From NCBI GenBank assembly GCA_038131595.1, contig JAYPPR010000008.1, forward strand, positions 62,001 through 126,000: DNA of 64,000 nucleotides, read 5' to 3'. This DNA comes from UBA9926 sp038131595. Its GTDB lineage: Bacteria; Pseudomonadota; Gammaproteobacteria; Pseudomonadales; Azotimanducaceae. The translations under genes and the position numbers were made by a program. Shown piece by piece: positions 16,260-24,464 of this stretch. Every line of letters begins with the position of its first letter. Positions within the stretch are counted from its first letter, which is position 1. Below the pieces are notes generated by a model, which saw nothing but the letters and a program-made list of their open reading frames with translations, had not been told where the DNA came from and did not search any database.

Positions 16260-16853
16260 ATGAATTCACCTTTATTGCAAAACGGCAAGCGACTAAGCAA
16301 GAAAGGTCAAAAGCAACGTTTAGCCATAATTTCTATCGCGACGCATGTGCTTACCACCGAGGGCCTAGAAAGTCTTGTTTTGCGACAGATCGCCGCACAG
16401 GCAGATATGGAACTTGGCAACCTACAGTATTATTTCCCCACGAGGGACGACCTGCTTGAAGCAATCGTGAGAGATGCTTTTGAAAAAGACGTTAGGACCA
16501 TTTCCAACCCCCAAGTCGACCACGATTTAGAGGAATCTTTTAGCGAACTGCTGGATTTATGGGACCCTGCTGGGAGCGGCTTGATCTATGGGTTGGTATT
16601 TGCAGCAACCCATGGTGCGCCAAGATTCTCGCAGTTAAAAGCAGAGGTGTTTGGCGAGTTTTTTGACCATCTATCCGCTCTGATAAAAGAAAAGCGCCCA
16701 AGTTTATCCGAATCAGAACGCCTGACCCGAGCTAAACTAATCACAGCCTTGTTGGATGGTGCAGGCGCACAACCTCAAACGGCCTCGAAAAGACAAATTG
16801 CTAAATTTAAGGCAGATGTCGTGGACCTTGCCGTACGTATAGCCATGAATTAG
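16260..16853 (+). CDS. TetR/AcrR family transcriptional regulator
   Basis: 197 residues from the ATG at 16260; the frame is open back to a TTG at 16131 but those codons do not look like protein. The N-terminal helix-turn-helix is at about 24-60, with LRQIAAQADMELGNLQYYFP, a typical TetR recognition segment, followed by TRDDLLEAIVRDAF. The C-terminal ligand-binding domain is helical and unassigned. It is the only regulator gene in the 11-22 kb region, is divergent from the cupin/amine dehydrogenase operon, and is convergent with the CmcJ-like gene. It is the best candidate for binding the palindromes at 15724 and 7387. Confidence 0.85.
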   Translation: MNSPLLQNGKRLSKKGQKQRLAIISIATHVLTTEGLESLVLRQIAAQADMELGNLQYYFPTRDDLLEAIVRDAFEKDVRTISNPQVDHDLEESFSELLDLWDPAGSGLIYGLVFAATHGAPRFSQLKAEVFGEFFDHLSALIKEKRPSLSESERLTRAKLITALLDGAGAQPQTASKRQIAKFKADVVDLAVRIAMN

Positions 16854-17008
16854 GTGCAGTAGTCGCTACCTAATATGAGAGTCACCGGCTTTAGCTCAAG
16901 GCCCTTCGGTTGAAGTTTAAGCTACAAACTTCTCCTTCCAAATCGTAGACGTAGACCTATAAACCATTATTGCTGATGGTCACCGAGATTTATTCTCTAA
17001 GCCCACCC

Positions 17009-17860
17009 TCACTTTGCCGCTAAAAACCGTAATTCAATGCTCTCTCGCATCGGAAACCGCTGATCGTTATCATCTACCACTTTAAAAGCCGTATGAAACA
17101 CTGGAATGAAACTGTCAGCCCCTTCAACAGAATCAAACTGTTTGAATATGAGTAACTCATTACTCTGCATCAAAGGGTAATAAAACCAGCGATAATATTC
17201 TCGGAATTTTAAGCTTAGAATATTTCCCTTAACGGCTTTTTGATCACTATCAGGATCTTTAAAGCGTAAATTGTGGATAACATCATCCTGCTCAACACTG
17301 TGAACATCACACAATGCTAGAGGACGATTGACCACGGTTTTTAACGGAATCCAAACGTTAAATAGCGACCAGTGGTCCGTTTTCTCAATAAGGTGTCTGA
17401 CACGTTCAGTAGTGATATCCCTTTTTGTGAGAATTAGCGGATCATCCTCAATGCCCAACTTTTGCACTCGCTCTCCGCTCCAGTCAGCATGCACAAATGT
17501 CGATGGCTTGTGGCGGTCAAAGTTTTCCTGACGAACAACATGCCCAAGGAATAAAGCTGAGGTGGCGCCCGTCTGCTTTTGGATAAATCTTTGCAATAAA
17601 CTCACATTGCTTTCCAATTGGGCATCATCAGAAACGTCATCGAATTTGATATCGTGATTAAAGAGTTGAAAACCTTCATAAGCCAGTGTGGGGGTTTTGA
17701 CCGTTTCTCTCGCATTGTGCACGGTACAGATATGCGTTTCTTTACCGCGATCGTTTTCGTTTGGAAAGTCGAGAATGCTGCCATCAAGGGTAAAGGTGAT
17801 GGGGACATCAATTGAAGTAGCGATACTCGCGTTATAGAAGTTTAGCGTTTGTTTTTCCAT
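17009..17860 (-). CDS. CmcJ/NvfI-type oxidoreductase family protein
   Basis: About 283 residues from the ATG at 17860; an upstream ATG at 17923 is possible. Family marks are FVHADWSGERV (about 140-150), SLFNVWIPLKTV with RPLALCDVHSV following, then EYYRWFYYPLMQSNELLIFKQ and the end RFPMRESIELR. These match the family that includes the CmcJ subunit of cephamycin 7-alpha-methoxylation and fungal NvfI; the His-Asp and Arg are ligands of a non-haem iron/2-oxoglutarate-like site in the wider family. The gene is 84 bases downstream of the quinoprotein gene on the same strand. The substrate is unknown. Confidence 0.75.
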   Translation of the reverse strand: MEKQTLNFYNASIATSIDVPITFTLDGSILDFPNENDRGKETHICTVHNARETVKTPTLAYEGFQLFNHDIKFDDVSDDAQLESNVSLLQRFIQKQTGATSALFLGHVVRQENFDRHKPSTFVHADWSGERVQKLGIEDDPLILTKRDITTERVRHLIEKTDHWSLFNVWIPLKTVVNRPLALCDVHSVEQDDVIHNLRFKDPDSDQKAVKGNILSLKFREYYRWFYYPLMQSNELLIFKQFDSVEGADSFIPVFHTAFKVVDDNDQRFPMRESIELRFLAAK

Positions 17861-17944
17861 GGCTGTTCTACGGTAATTATCATCGTTCTTAGTTACTAGC
17901 ACTGGTCGCAGCGAACCAGGCACAAAAGATACACGAGTCCAGAC

Positions 17945-19846
17945 TTAAGGGGAGTTAGATTCGCTCGCAGAATTAGGTGACCCAACATCGAAAGCTAAAA
18001 GCACATTTCCTGGGGCAGTGTCCAGAACGGCATAGCCTGACCCGATAATTACCATCCCACCCGCAATAGCTGGACCATGCCCGCCAAGAGAGCCACCGCG
18101 CGCAGGCACACCGTTTACCGTATTGAAAGCCCGCATCGTGTTGAATCTCCACAGAATCGACCCATCGTCGGTAGAGAACGCGCTCAGCACTCCGTCTCTT
18201 CCACCAGCAAATACAACTCCCGGGATGACGGTAGCGCTACCAAACAACCCGGCGCTACAAACACCATCAGTGCCTGATTCACAAGCATCGGGCTTCGGTA
18301 GGTCCGTCCTCCAAGCTATTTCACCCGTTGCCGGTTCGAGTGCGACCATCCACCCGGAACCATTCGAATGAGCACCTGGTCTGTAGTAGTACCTCCCGTC
18401 TGAAGCAGCCCCCATCCCGGCACCTTGGGGAAACCCCTCATCTTCGCCAGTCTGGACGACCCAAACCTTGGCCCCATTTTCTGGGTTAAGCGCTGTAATT
18501 CTTCCACTTTCCTGACCGGCGACAAGGAGCTCCGTGCCATCGGGTAAGGGAAGAAGAACTGGGGAACCCGCCACATCGTCATTAGCGCCCCACTTAATTG
18601 ACGGGCACTTACTGTCGAGCTCTTCCTCAGACATATCTATCGAACCACAGTTTTGATCTCCCGCTAGCAACTGAGTAGACCAAATTCTTTCACCCGTATC
18701 TAAATCAAATGCGATTACCGCATCAGAGGATCCAAAGTCTGGAACATTAGTGTAGCCATTCGCCGTGCCCACATATAAAACATTGCGTTTGAGGTCGATC
18801 GTAGGCGAAGACCACACCCCTGCTCCGGATGGGCCATACAACTGCACACCAGCAGAAGTCTTCCCGACTGCCTTGGCAGGTACAGGAATCGTTGGCGTTT
18901 TCCATATGGTTCTACCGCTTTCGACATCAAGCGCCACTACGCTTCCAGTCGACGTACAACATTCATAGCCTGCGGTTGCCAAGGCAATCCCTTCCTCCCA
19001 GGAGCCTATCGGTACGTAAAGCTTGTTACCTCGAGGGTCTAAAACCGGCGCGCCCGTGATTTTCGCGTATTTGTGATCGTCGGCCGAGATCTTCCAGAGG
19101 AGGCGCCCGGTCTTTGAATCAAGCGAGTACACGTTCGCCGCAAAATCTCCAAAAAAAACGACATCCTTGCCGCTCTCCTGTAGGGTCGCTGGAACAATCG
19201 AAGACACTGCTGGACGCCCCGCATCAAAAGACCAGTGAACACACCCACTAAACTGGTCTATCGAGTAAACCGATCCGTTATCACTAGGAACGAAAACGCG
19301 TCCATTCGCAACGATTGGCTGCGCCCTCATCGCGCCAGCATCTGGTAAGCCAAACGCCCACCTCAGAACCAAATCCGATACTTGATCTTTGTCAATACCA
19401 GCACTTTCAGTGCTTTGGTATCTCGCGCTACTGGTAGCGTCCAGATTACGAGAAGCCCACTGCCCCATTGGTGAACTTGCCGAGGTACTAGCACACCGAT
19501 TGGGCATGGAAGCCGCCGACCGTGCTCCAGGCCCGCCAAACGGTCGTCCGGTGATGGCTGTCGCGAGCCCCTTCTTCTTGTCGTCTGGCCAATCCAGCAC
19601 GAATTGAGCCATGGGCCCATCTGTGAGCGACTGATAAATTCTTTCAGGCGCCATAGCCTCCAGAGCAGCGCGATTAGGCGCGCGGTCAATCAAGACATCG
19701 TCGCCATGACAAGTGGCGCATATCGCCTCAAATTCAAATATAAACGCATTGCTTGACGCAGCATTGGTAAACTCTACTGGTAAAGCGGTTCTTCCGACCG
19801 AAAGCAAAAGAATGGCCATGCCACACGCTATTGGTAAACGGCTCAT
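17945..19846 (-). CDS. Cytochrome c / PQQ-type beta-propeller dehydrogenase (polyvinyl-alcohol-dehydrogenase-like)
   Basis: 633 residues from the ATG at 19846 (AAGGAA nearby). After a signal peptide (MAILLLSVGRTALPVEF) comes a cytochrome c domain with CATCH. The rest is an eight-bladed quinoprotein propeller, with repeats such as VYSIDQFSGCVHWSFDAG, VYSLDSKTGRLLWKI and VVALDVESGRTIWKT. Domain order cytochrome-then-propeller is that of polyvinyl alcohol dehydrogenase-like enzymes, which oxidise secondary alcohols in the periplasm. A vicinal-cysteine-like pair GYECCTSTG is present, as is usual near the PQQ site. Located between the CmcJ-like gene and the TonB receptor, all in one direction. Confidence 0.82.
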   Translation of the reverse strand: MSRLPIACGMAILLLSVGRTALPVEFTNAASSNAFIFEFEAICATCHGDDVLIDRAPNRAALEAMAPERIYQSLTDGPMAQFVLDWPDDKKKGLATAITGRPFGGPGARSAASMPNRCASTSASSPMGQWASRNLDATSSARYQSTESAGIDKDQVSDLVLRWAFGLPDAGAMRAQPIVANGRVFVPSDNGSVYSIDQFSGCVHWSFDAGRPAVSSIVPATLQESGKDVVFFGDFAANVYSLDSKTGRLLWKISADDHKYAKITGAPVLDPRGNKLYVPIGSWEEGIALATAGYECCTSTGSVVALDVESGRTIWKTPTIPVPAKAVGKTSAGVQLYGPSGAGVWSSPTIDLKRNVLYVGTANGYTNVPDFGSSDAVIAFDLDTGERIWSTQLLAGDQNCGSIDMSEEELDSKCPSIKWGANDDVAGSPVLLPLPDGTELLVAGQESGRITALNPENGAKVWVVQTGEDEGFPQGAGMGAASDGRYYYRPGAHSNGSGWMVALEPATGEIAWRTDLPKPDACESGTDGVCSAGLFGSATVIPGVVFAGGRDGVLSAFSTDDGSILWRFNTMRAFNTVNGVPARGGSLGGHGPAIAGGMVIIGSGYAVLDTAPGNVLLAFDVGSPNSASESNSP

Positions 19847-19925
19847 CACGCATTCCTTGTTCGCGTTAGTGCTACGAGCAGGTGAGGCACCAAACAAAGA
19901 GGGCCTCACCTTATTTCTCCAGATG

Positions 19926-21980
19926 CTAAAACTTGTAAGCGAAAATTAAGCCATAAGTCTCGGGCCTGGAGATATTGGTCAAACTGGCTCCAAGACTATC
20001 GAAGCTCGGATAGTGTTGCGTTATGTCGCCTTGATTCTCACCAATGTCCTCAATAAACGCGGTTACAGAAAAAGCCGAATCTATAGACTCAAGCGTGAGC
20101 CGAAAGTTGACGTCCCAATCATCATCCGTCTCTACCTGATACCTTTCAGTTGGCGTAATATCAACGAAACTGTCGTTCGCTAGGTTGATAAAATATCCTT
20201 CCGCAAATGACCAATCTAACTGAGGGGTAACTGTCCAGTTCCCCAGAACGTCAAAGCGATATTGAACAAGGCCATTGAATGTAAACTCAGGAGCATTCTG
20301 AAATTTGTTCCCAGAAAAGTCTGTCCCATCATCCTGAACAAAGTCGGTATATTCCGTATCCACCCAACCAAACCCAAGCATCATGTAGGCTCTTTCATTG
20401 GGCGACCATGATAGTTCCACCTCCGCACCGTGAACTTCCGCCTCATCTACGTTATTCAAAAGATTTACGAAGTTAGGTAGCCCATCCTCCGAGCCTAGAT
20501 CCACAAGGGATTTCTGTTGAAGATTTTCATAGTCGTAGAAAAACAGGGCGCTGCTCACGACCGTCTTACCGTCTTGCGCTCTCCATTTAAACCCAGCTTC
20601 ATAAGAACGCAAATCCTCTGGGTCTACTCTTCCAGTGCTATCCGACAAAGTCGAATCCACAGCAAAAGCCCCACCCTTAAATCCCTTAGAGTAGCTTGCG
20701 TAAAAAAGACTTCTATCATCAGGCCGATATTCGATCGAAACTTTTCCTGAAATAGCCGACCAATCCGCCTTATCGATCCGCTCTTGGGTTCCGCCACAAT
20801 CCAGCCAAATCAGAGAACTATCTATGAAAGAAAGATCATTCTGCCTCGGGAATCCAATGCAGGGGCGATATTCGAAATCATACGTTTTCTCATCCTCTGT
20901 CCAACGCAAACCTAAACCTGCAGACCACTTCTCAGCTAATTCGTAGTCCAACTGTGCAAAGGCGGCATAGGATTTCAGCGTTTGAGCACGTGCGTTTATC
21001 GACCCGTAACCATTCGATGGGTCGGGGTCAAAAAACAGGGCTGTAAAATCAAACGCCCCTAAGGCATCTAACTCTTCTTCCATGTAATAAACACCGAATA
21101 TCCACTCCGCTGGCCCCTCGAAATCTGAAGTTAGCCTGAACTCTTGAGAGAACTGATCTGATTCATGCTGGGCATACTCGTGCAGCACAGGAAACTCGGT
21201 AGCATCGTCGTCATTTATCCACAATCTTTCGTGATCGTTAAAGCCAGTCAATGACGTCACCGTCCAATCACTAACGCGCCAATCAACTTGCAGAACGATG
21301 TCAAGCGAGTCAATGTCTTCGGGCCTGTCGCCCAAGTCTAAAATTATTGAACGATAGTCGTCAGAGGGGCCCGGATTTGGCGTCCCGAAAAAAGGATGGA
21401 TGCTCGCGCCACTGTGAAATAGAAGTGCCTCGCCCGAGTACTCTGACCATTGAGCTTTAAAAAACACATCTACATTTTCTGCCAGGTCATATTCAAGAAC
21501 CAACCTTATCGCCTTATCATCCTGAGCAGGTTCTTTGTCACCATTGAGAACATTTGTCACCCAACCCTCAGACTCTCCGCTCGTGAAGGCTAGCCGGGCT
21601 CTCAGACTATCACTAACCGCGCCCCCAACCGCTCCATCTAATCGCTTTTGACCGTAACGCCCAGCGGTAGCCCTGAGATAGCCTGTGACTTCATCCGTCG
21701 GTCTCGCAGAAATAAAATTGAGAGACCCCGTCGTGGAATTTCTACCGTACAGCGTTCCCTGGGGCCCTCGTAGAACCTCGACACGCTCAAGATCAAACAT
21801 GGCGAATCCGTGGATAGTCGTATTATTTAGGACAACGCCATCGCTATATACGGTCACCGGTGAGTTAGATGTAACAGCGTAATCTGCGTTCGTCACTCCG
21901 CGCAGCGTTATTCGCGGTGCCGATACGCCATAGACTTCTTCGATTTGGAGATTTGGAGCCTGATCAGCGTCACGCTCCAT
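19926..21980 (-). CDS. TonB-dependent outer membrane receptor, N-terminus missing
   Basis: 684 residues. Residues 1-85 are the second half of a plug domain (ITLRGVTNADY, VEVLRGPQGTLYGRNSTTGS), the rest is a long beta barrel with many aromatic strand ends and the terminal FAYKF. No signal peptide, TonB box or first plug strands are in this frame, about 60 residues short of normal. A signal-peptide-like ORF with a good ribosome-binding site starts at 22093 in another frame, so the 5' end appears damaged. It would import a substrate for the neighbouring periplasmic oxidation genes. Confidence 0.82.
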   Translation of the reverse strand: MERDADQAPNLQIEEVYGVSAPRITLRGVTNADYAVTSNSPVTVYSDGVVLNNTTIHGFAMFDLERVEVLRGPQGTLYGRNSTTGSLNFISARPTDEVTGYLRATAGRYGQKRLDGAVGGAVSDSLRARLAFTSGESEGWVTNVLNGDKEPAQDDKAIRLVLEYDLAENVDVFFKAQWSEYSGEALLFHSGASIHPFFGTPNPGPSDDYRSIILDLGDRPEDIDSLDIVLQVDWRVSDWTVTSLTGFNDHERLWINDDDATEFPVLHEYAQHESDQFSQEFRLTSDFEGPAEWIFGVYYMEEELDALGAFDFTALFFDPDPSNGYGSINARAQTLKSYAAFAQLDYELAEKWSAGLGLRWTEDEKTYDFEYRPCIGFPRQNDLSFIDSSLIWLDCGGTQERIDKADWSAISGKVSIEYRPDDRSLFYASYSKGFKGGAFAVDSTLSDSTGRVDPEDLRSYEAGFKWRAQDGKTVVSSALFFYDYENLQQKSLVDLGSEDGLPNFVNLLNNVDEAEVHGAEVELSWSPNERAYMMLGFGWVDTEYTDFVQDDGTDFSGNKFQNAPEFTFNGLVQYRFDVLGNWTVTPQLDWSFAEGYFINLANDSFVDITPTERYQVETDDDWDVNFRLTLESIDSAFSVTAFIEDIGENQGDITQHYPSFDSLGASLTNISRPETYGLIFAYKF

Positions 21981-22093
21981 CCGAAATTTCTGATTAGATT
22001 TTGATCAAATGCTCGGAGACATCCGGTGAAATTCGGCATCTGTATCGAAATGAACATCGCAACCAGGTAAACCTTATATTTACTCCAAAGCAT
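21908..22093 (-). pseudogene. Probable displaced 5' end of the TonB receptor gene
   Basis: ATG at 22093 preceded by AGAGGAA with ideal spacing. The first residues (KYKVYLVAMFISIQMPNF) resemble a signal peptide, but the frame then differs from the receptor frame, with a stop upstream of the receptor ATG. The expected TonB box and first plug residues are absent, so a deletion plus frameshift is more likely than a single indel. Confidence 0.45.
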
Positions 22094-22189
22094 TTCCTCT
22101 CCCCTAATCCAAATTAAACGCTGTCATTTGAAATTGGTGTATCGGAGACTGTGGATTTTTCAGGCACTCTCCGCGTGACTGGAACAATT

Positions 22190-22753
22190 TCAGGCCTCAA
22201 TCACTCTGCGTGGTGATCGCTTGGTGTCCGCAAATTTGCGGATGTCGCTCAGTATTTGTTGCTCGCCGTCAGGCGTACCGTAAAAATGATGACGCAAATC
22301 ATCCTCGGTTGCGCAGCAACAGGCGGCGATACCATTCAGCGCCGGGCCATTAAACGTGTGGAGAATGGCGTACTGATAGTAATGGGTCATTCGCGTGTGC
22401 ACCTCGAGCGCAAGCGGTGCGTGATTGTCCCTCCAGTGGGCATCGGACGCCGAAGCCCCGGCAACCGGATGCGCAACCATGGGAAAGAGCCCGACAATGC
22501 CAGGTAAGTCCGGCTTTGCCAGCGCATGGGGTGGTTGGTTTTTGATCGTGCGCTCGCAAACCAAGTACAAACCCGCGTCACCAACCTCCTTGGCTTTCTC
22601 AAGATTGTCTGTTGTGCCCACGATCATTGCGGCAAAGGGTAGATGATCCGTGCTAGCACTGTTACTCGAAAAGAGGACTGCGCCGATCTCGGCAGCGTAG
22701 GCGCTTGCGTTGTCTCGGCTCTTGCAGGCAATCGCCAACTTCAAGGTGTTCAT
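22190..22753 (-). CDS. EthD-domain protein
   Basis: 187 residues. The C-terminal half has the EthD/dimeric alpha-beta barrel signature DAHWRDNHAPLALEVHTRMTHYYQ reduced to its core HWRDNHAPLALE (about 106-117). Its N-half is a weaker barrel repeat (LKLAIACKSRDN). EthD proteins accompany ring-modifying monooxygenases and dehydrogenases in catabolic operons; their precise reaction is often unknown. The ATG overlaps the stop of the upstream SDR gene in an ATGA arrangement, so both are translationally coupled. Confidence 0.72.
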   Translation of the reverse strand: MNTLKLAIACKSRDNASAYAAEIGAVLFSSNSASTDHLPFAAMIVGTTDNLEKAKEVGDAGLYLVCERTIKNQPPHALAKPDLPGIVGLFPMVAHPVAGASASDAHWRDNHAPLALEVHTRMTHYYQYAILHTFNGPALNGIAACCCATEDDLRHHFYGTPDGEQQILSDIRKFADTKRSPRRVIEA

Positions 22754-23523
22754 CAGCCTTTATCTCCAGGTGCCCTAACAATAAACAAAGGTTTTGTTTG
22801 GCTCACCTTCGCCCAGGTTTTTCCTGTCTCGGATTCATTCATCAGCGCCATCACCTCATCGGCGATGTGCTCGGGTGTCATAAACGGGAGGTCCGAGCCT
22901 TTTTGCGCCTCTGGTACGAGTGGAGTATCAATTCCGCCAGGGCAGATTGCATGAATAGAAATGCCGCGTTTTCGTAAATCTGGGCCAAGACTGCGCACTA
23001 GGCCGACAACGGCGTGCTTACTCATCGCATACAGCGGGTCGACTCCGTAAGGGGTAATCCCCGCGAGGGATGCTGTGACGACAATGGCTGTGCCACTCCC
23101 CAGAAGCGGCAACAATGCCTGCAAGCCGAAAACGACGCCGTCCACATTGACGCCCATGAGCCGGCGATACCGCTCAAGGGTCATCGCACCAAACTTGAAT
23201 TCACTGAGCGGCGCCTGCGCTCCCGCAATTTGCACGCCGGCATTGAGATGAACGCGGTCGGGTATGCCGATGGGATTGTCACTCGAGGTCAAGAATTGAC
23301 CCAACGCTTCCCAGTCAGCAGGGTCAGCCACATTACAGTGTCGATAGATTGCTCCCGTTTCAGACGCTAGCAGCTGGCCAGCGACATCGTTAACGTCGAG
23401 CGCCAAGACTTGATGGCCTGCCTGGCGAACCGCTCTGACCACCGCGGCCCCGATACCAGACGCTGCCCCTGTGACCAACCATGTTTCTTGAGCATTCACT
23501 GTCATATCTGCGTTTCTTTTCAT
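22753..23523 (-). CDS. Short-chain dehydrogenase/reductase
   Basis: 256 residues of the classical SDR fold: the dinucleotide loop TGAASGIGAAV (about 18-28), LNAGVQ in the NAG position, and the catalytic YAMSKHA (Tyr-x-x-x-Lys, about 163-169) after the VTASLAG serine region. It oxidises a hydroxyl or reduces a ketone with NAD(P). The ATG at 23523 is used here; MTVNAQ at 23505 is an alternative. It is divergent from the SDR at 23605, with 81 bases between, and coupled to the EthD gene downstream. Confidence 0.88.
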   Translation of the reverse strand: MKRNADMTVNAQETWLVTGAASGIGAAVVRAVRQAGHQVLALDVNDVAGQLLASETGAIYRHCNVADPADWEALGQFLTSSDNPIGIPDRVHLNAGVQIAGAQAPLSEFKFGAMTLERYRRLMGVNVDGVVFGLQALLPLLGSGTAIVVTASLAGITPYGVDPLYAMSKHAVVGLVRSLGPDLRKRGISIHAICPGGIDTPLVPEAQKGSDLPFMTPEHIADEVMALMNESETGKTWAKVSQTKPLFIVRAPGDKG

Positions 23524-23604
23524 TCACTTTGGATGCGCATGGGCTTGTTATCCCATGCCATCCCATACTATACAAATGGGACTCATCGAACAGGACTATT
23601 TGGC

Positions 23605-24444
23605 ATGGACATCGTTGATAAGGTCGTGGTGGTCACCGGGGCGGGCTCGGGCATCGGTCGGGCTTTGGCCCAGCAATTTGCCGCTGAAGGCGCTCGCTTC
23701 GTTGTTTGTGCGGATCTGGACGGCGCTGCCGCCCAGAAAACAGCCAGTGCCATTGGCCCAAACAGTCACTCGGTGGCGCTGGATGTTGCATCGCGTGATG
23801 CAATCAATGAGCTAGTAATGAGTCTCGAGGATGAGCAAGGGGGTATCGATATTTTTGCCTCAAACGCAGGCTACGCCCAAGGAGGCGGCCTGGGCCTCGA
23901 ACCTGAGGCTTGGCAGCAGATGATGGAAGTACACACCTGGTCACACCTCTACGCGGCACAAGCAGTCATCCCACTGATGATTGAACGTGGCGGCGGATAT
24001 CTCCTCAATACTTCGTCAGCTGCGGGCTTATTGACCCAGATGGATTCGGGTCCCTATGCGGTATCGAAACACGCGTCTGTCGCCCTCGCCGAGTGGCTCG
24101 CCATTAATTACAAGGACCGTGGTATTGGGGTGTCCGTTTTGTGTCCGCAAGCCGTCCGTACCGCCATCCTGAGCAAACGCCGGGATAAAGCCGATGATAA
24201 ACGCGGGGATAAAAGCGTTGGCCAAAAATCATCGGCAGGCAATGGCAGTAGTAATCAGGCAGCGGTCGATGGCATCCTTGAGCCGGAAGAGGTTGCGACT
24301 TTATGCATGCAGGCCATTCGCACTGAGCAGTTTTTAGTCCTGCCGCACCCTGAAGTTGCACGCTATTTCCAAAACAAAGCGAATGACTATGACCGCTGGT
24401 TAAACGGCATGCGGCGCATGCGGGAACGCCTGCGCAACCGATAA
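23605..24444 (+). CDS. Short-chain dehydrogenase/reductase with a low-complexity insert
   Basis: 279 residues from the ATG at 23605; the frame is open further upstream but MDIVDKVVVVTGAGSGIG is the evident SDR start. The cofactor loop TGAGSGIG, SNAGYAQ, and catalytic YAVSKHA are all present, preceded by LLNTSSAAG with the serine. Between the substrate loop and the C-terminal LEPEEVATLC lies a charged stretch (KRRDKADDKRGDKSVGQK) encoded by a repeat of gataaa-like units, not usual for the family. First gene of a four-gene operon with BVMO, CoA-transferase and a second SDR. Confidence 0.88.
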   Translation: MDIVDKVVVVTGAGSGIGRALAQQFAAEGARFVVCADLDGAAAQKTASAIGPNSHSVALDVASRDAINELVMSLEDEQGGIDIFASNAGYAQGGGLGLEPEAWQQMMEVHTWSHLYAAQAVIPLMIERGGGYLLNTSSAAGLLTQMDSGPYAVSKHASVALAEWLAINYKDRGIGVSVLCPQAVRTAILSKRRDKADDKRGDKSVGQKSSAGNGSSNQAAVDGILEPEEVATLCMQAIRTEQFLVLPHPEVARYFQNKANDYDRWLNGMRRMRERLRNR

Positions 24445-24464
24445 CAATTAGCGAAGGGGGCTTC

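Noticed and set aside
21247..21255. GTCAATGAC core inside the TonB receptor gene
   Set aside because: Same core as the cupin operators, but single, within coding sequence and without extended arms; probably chance.
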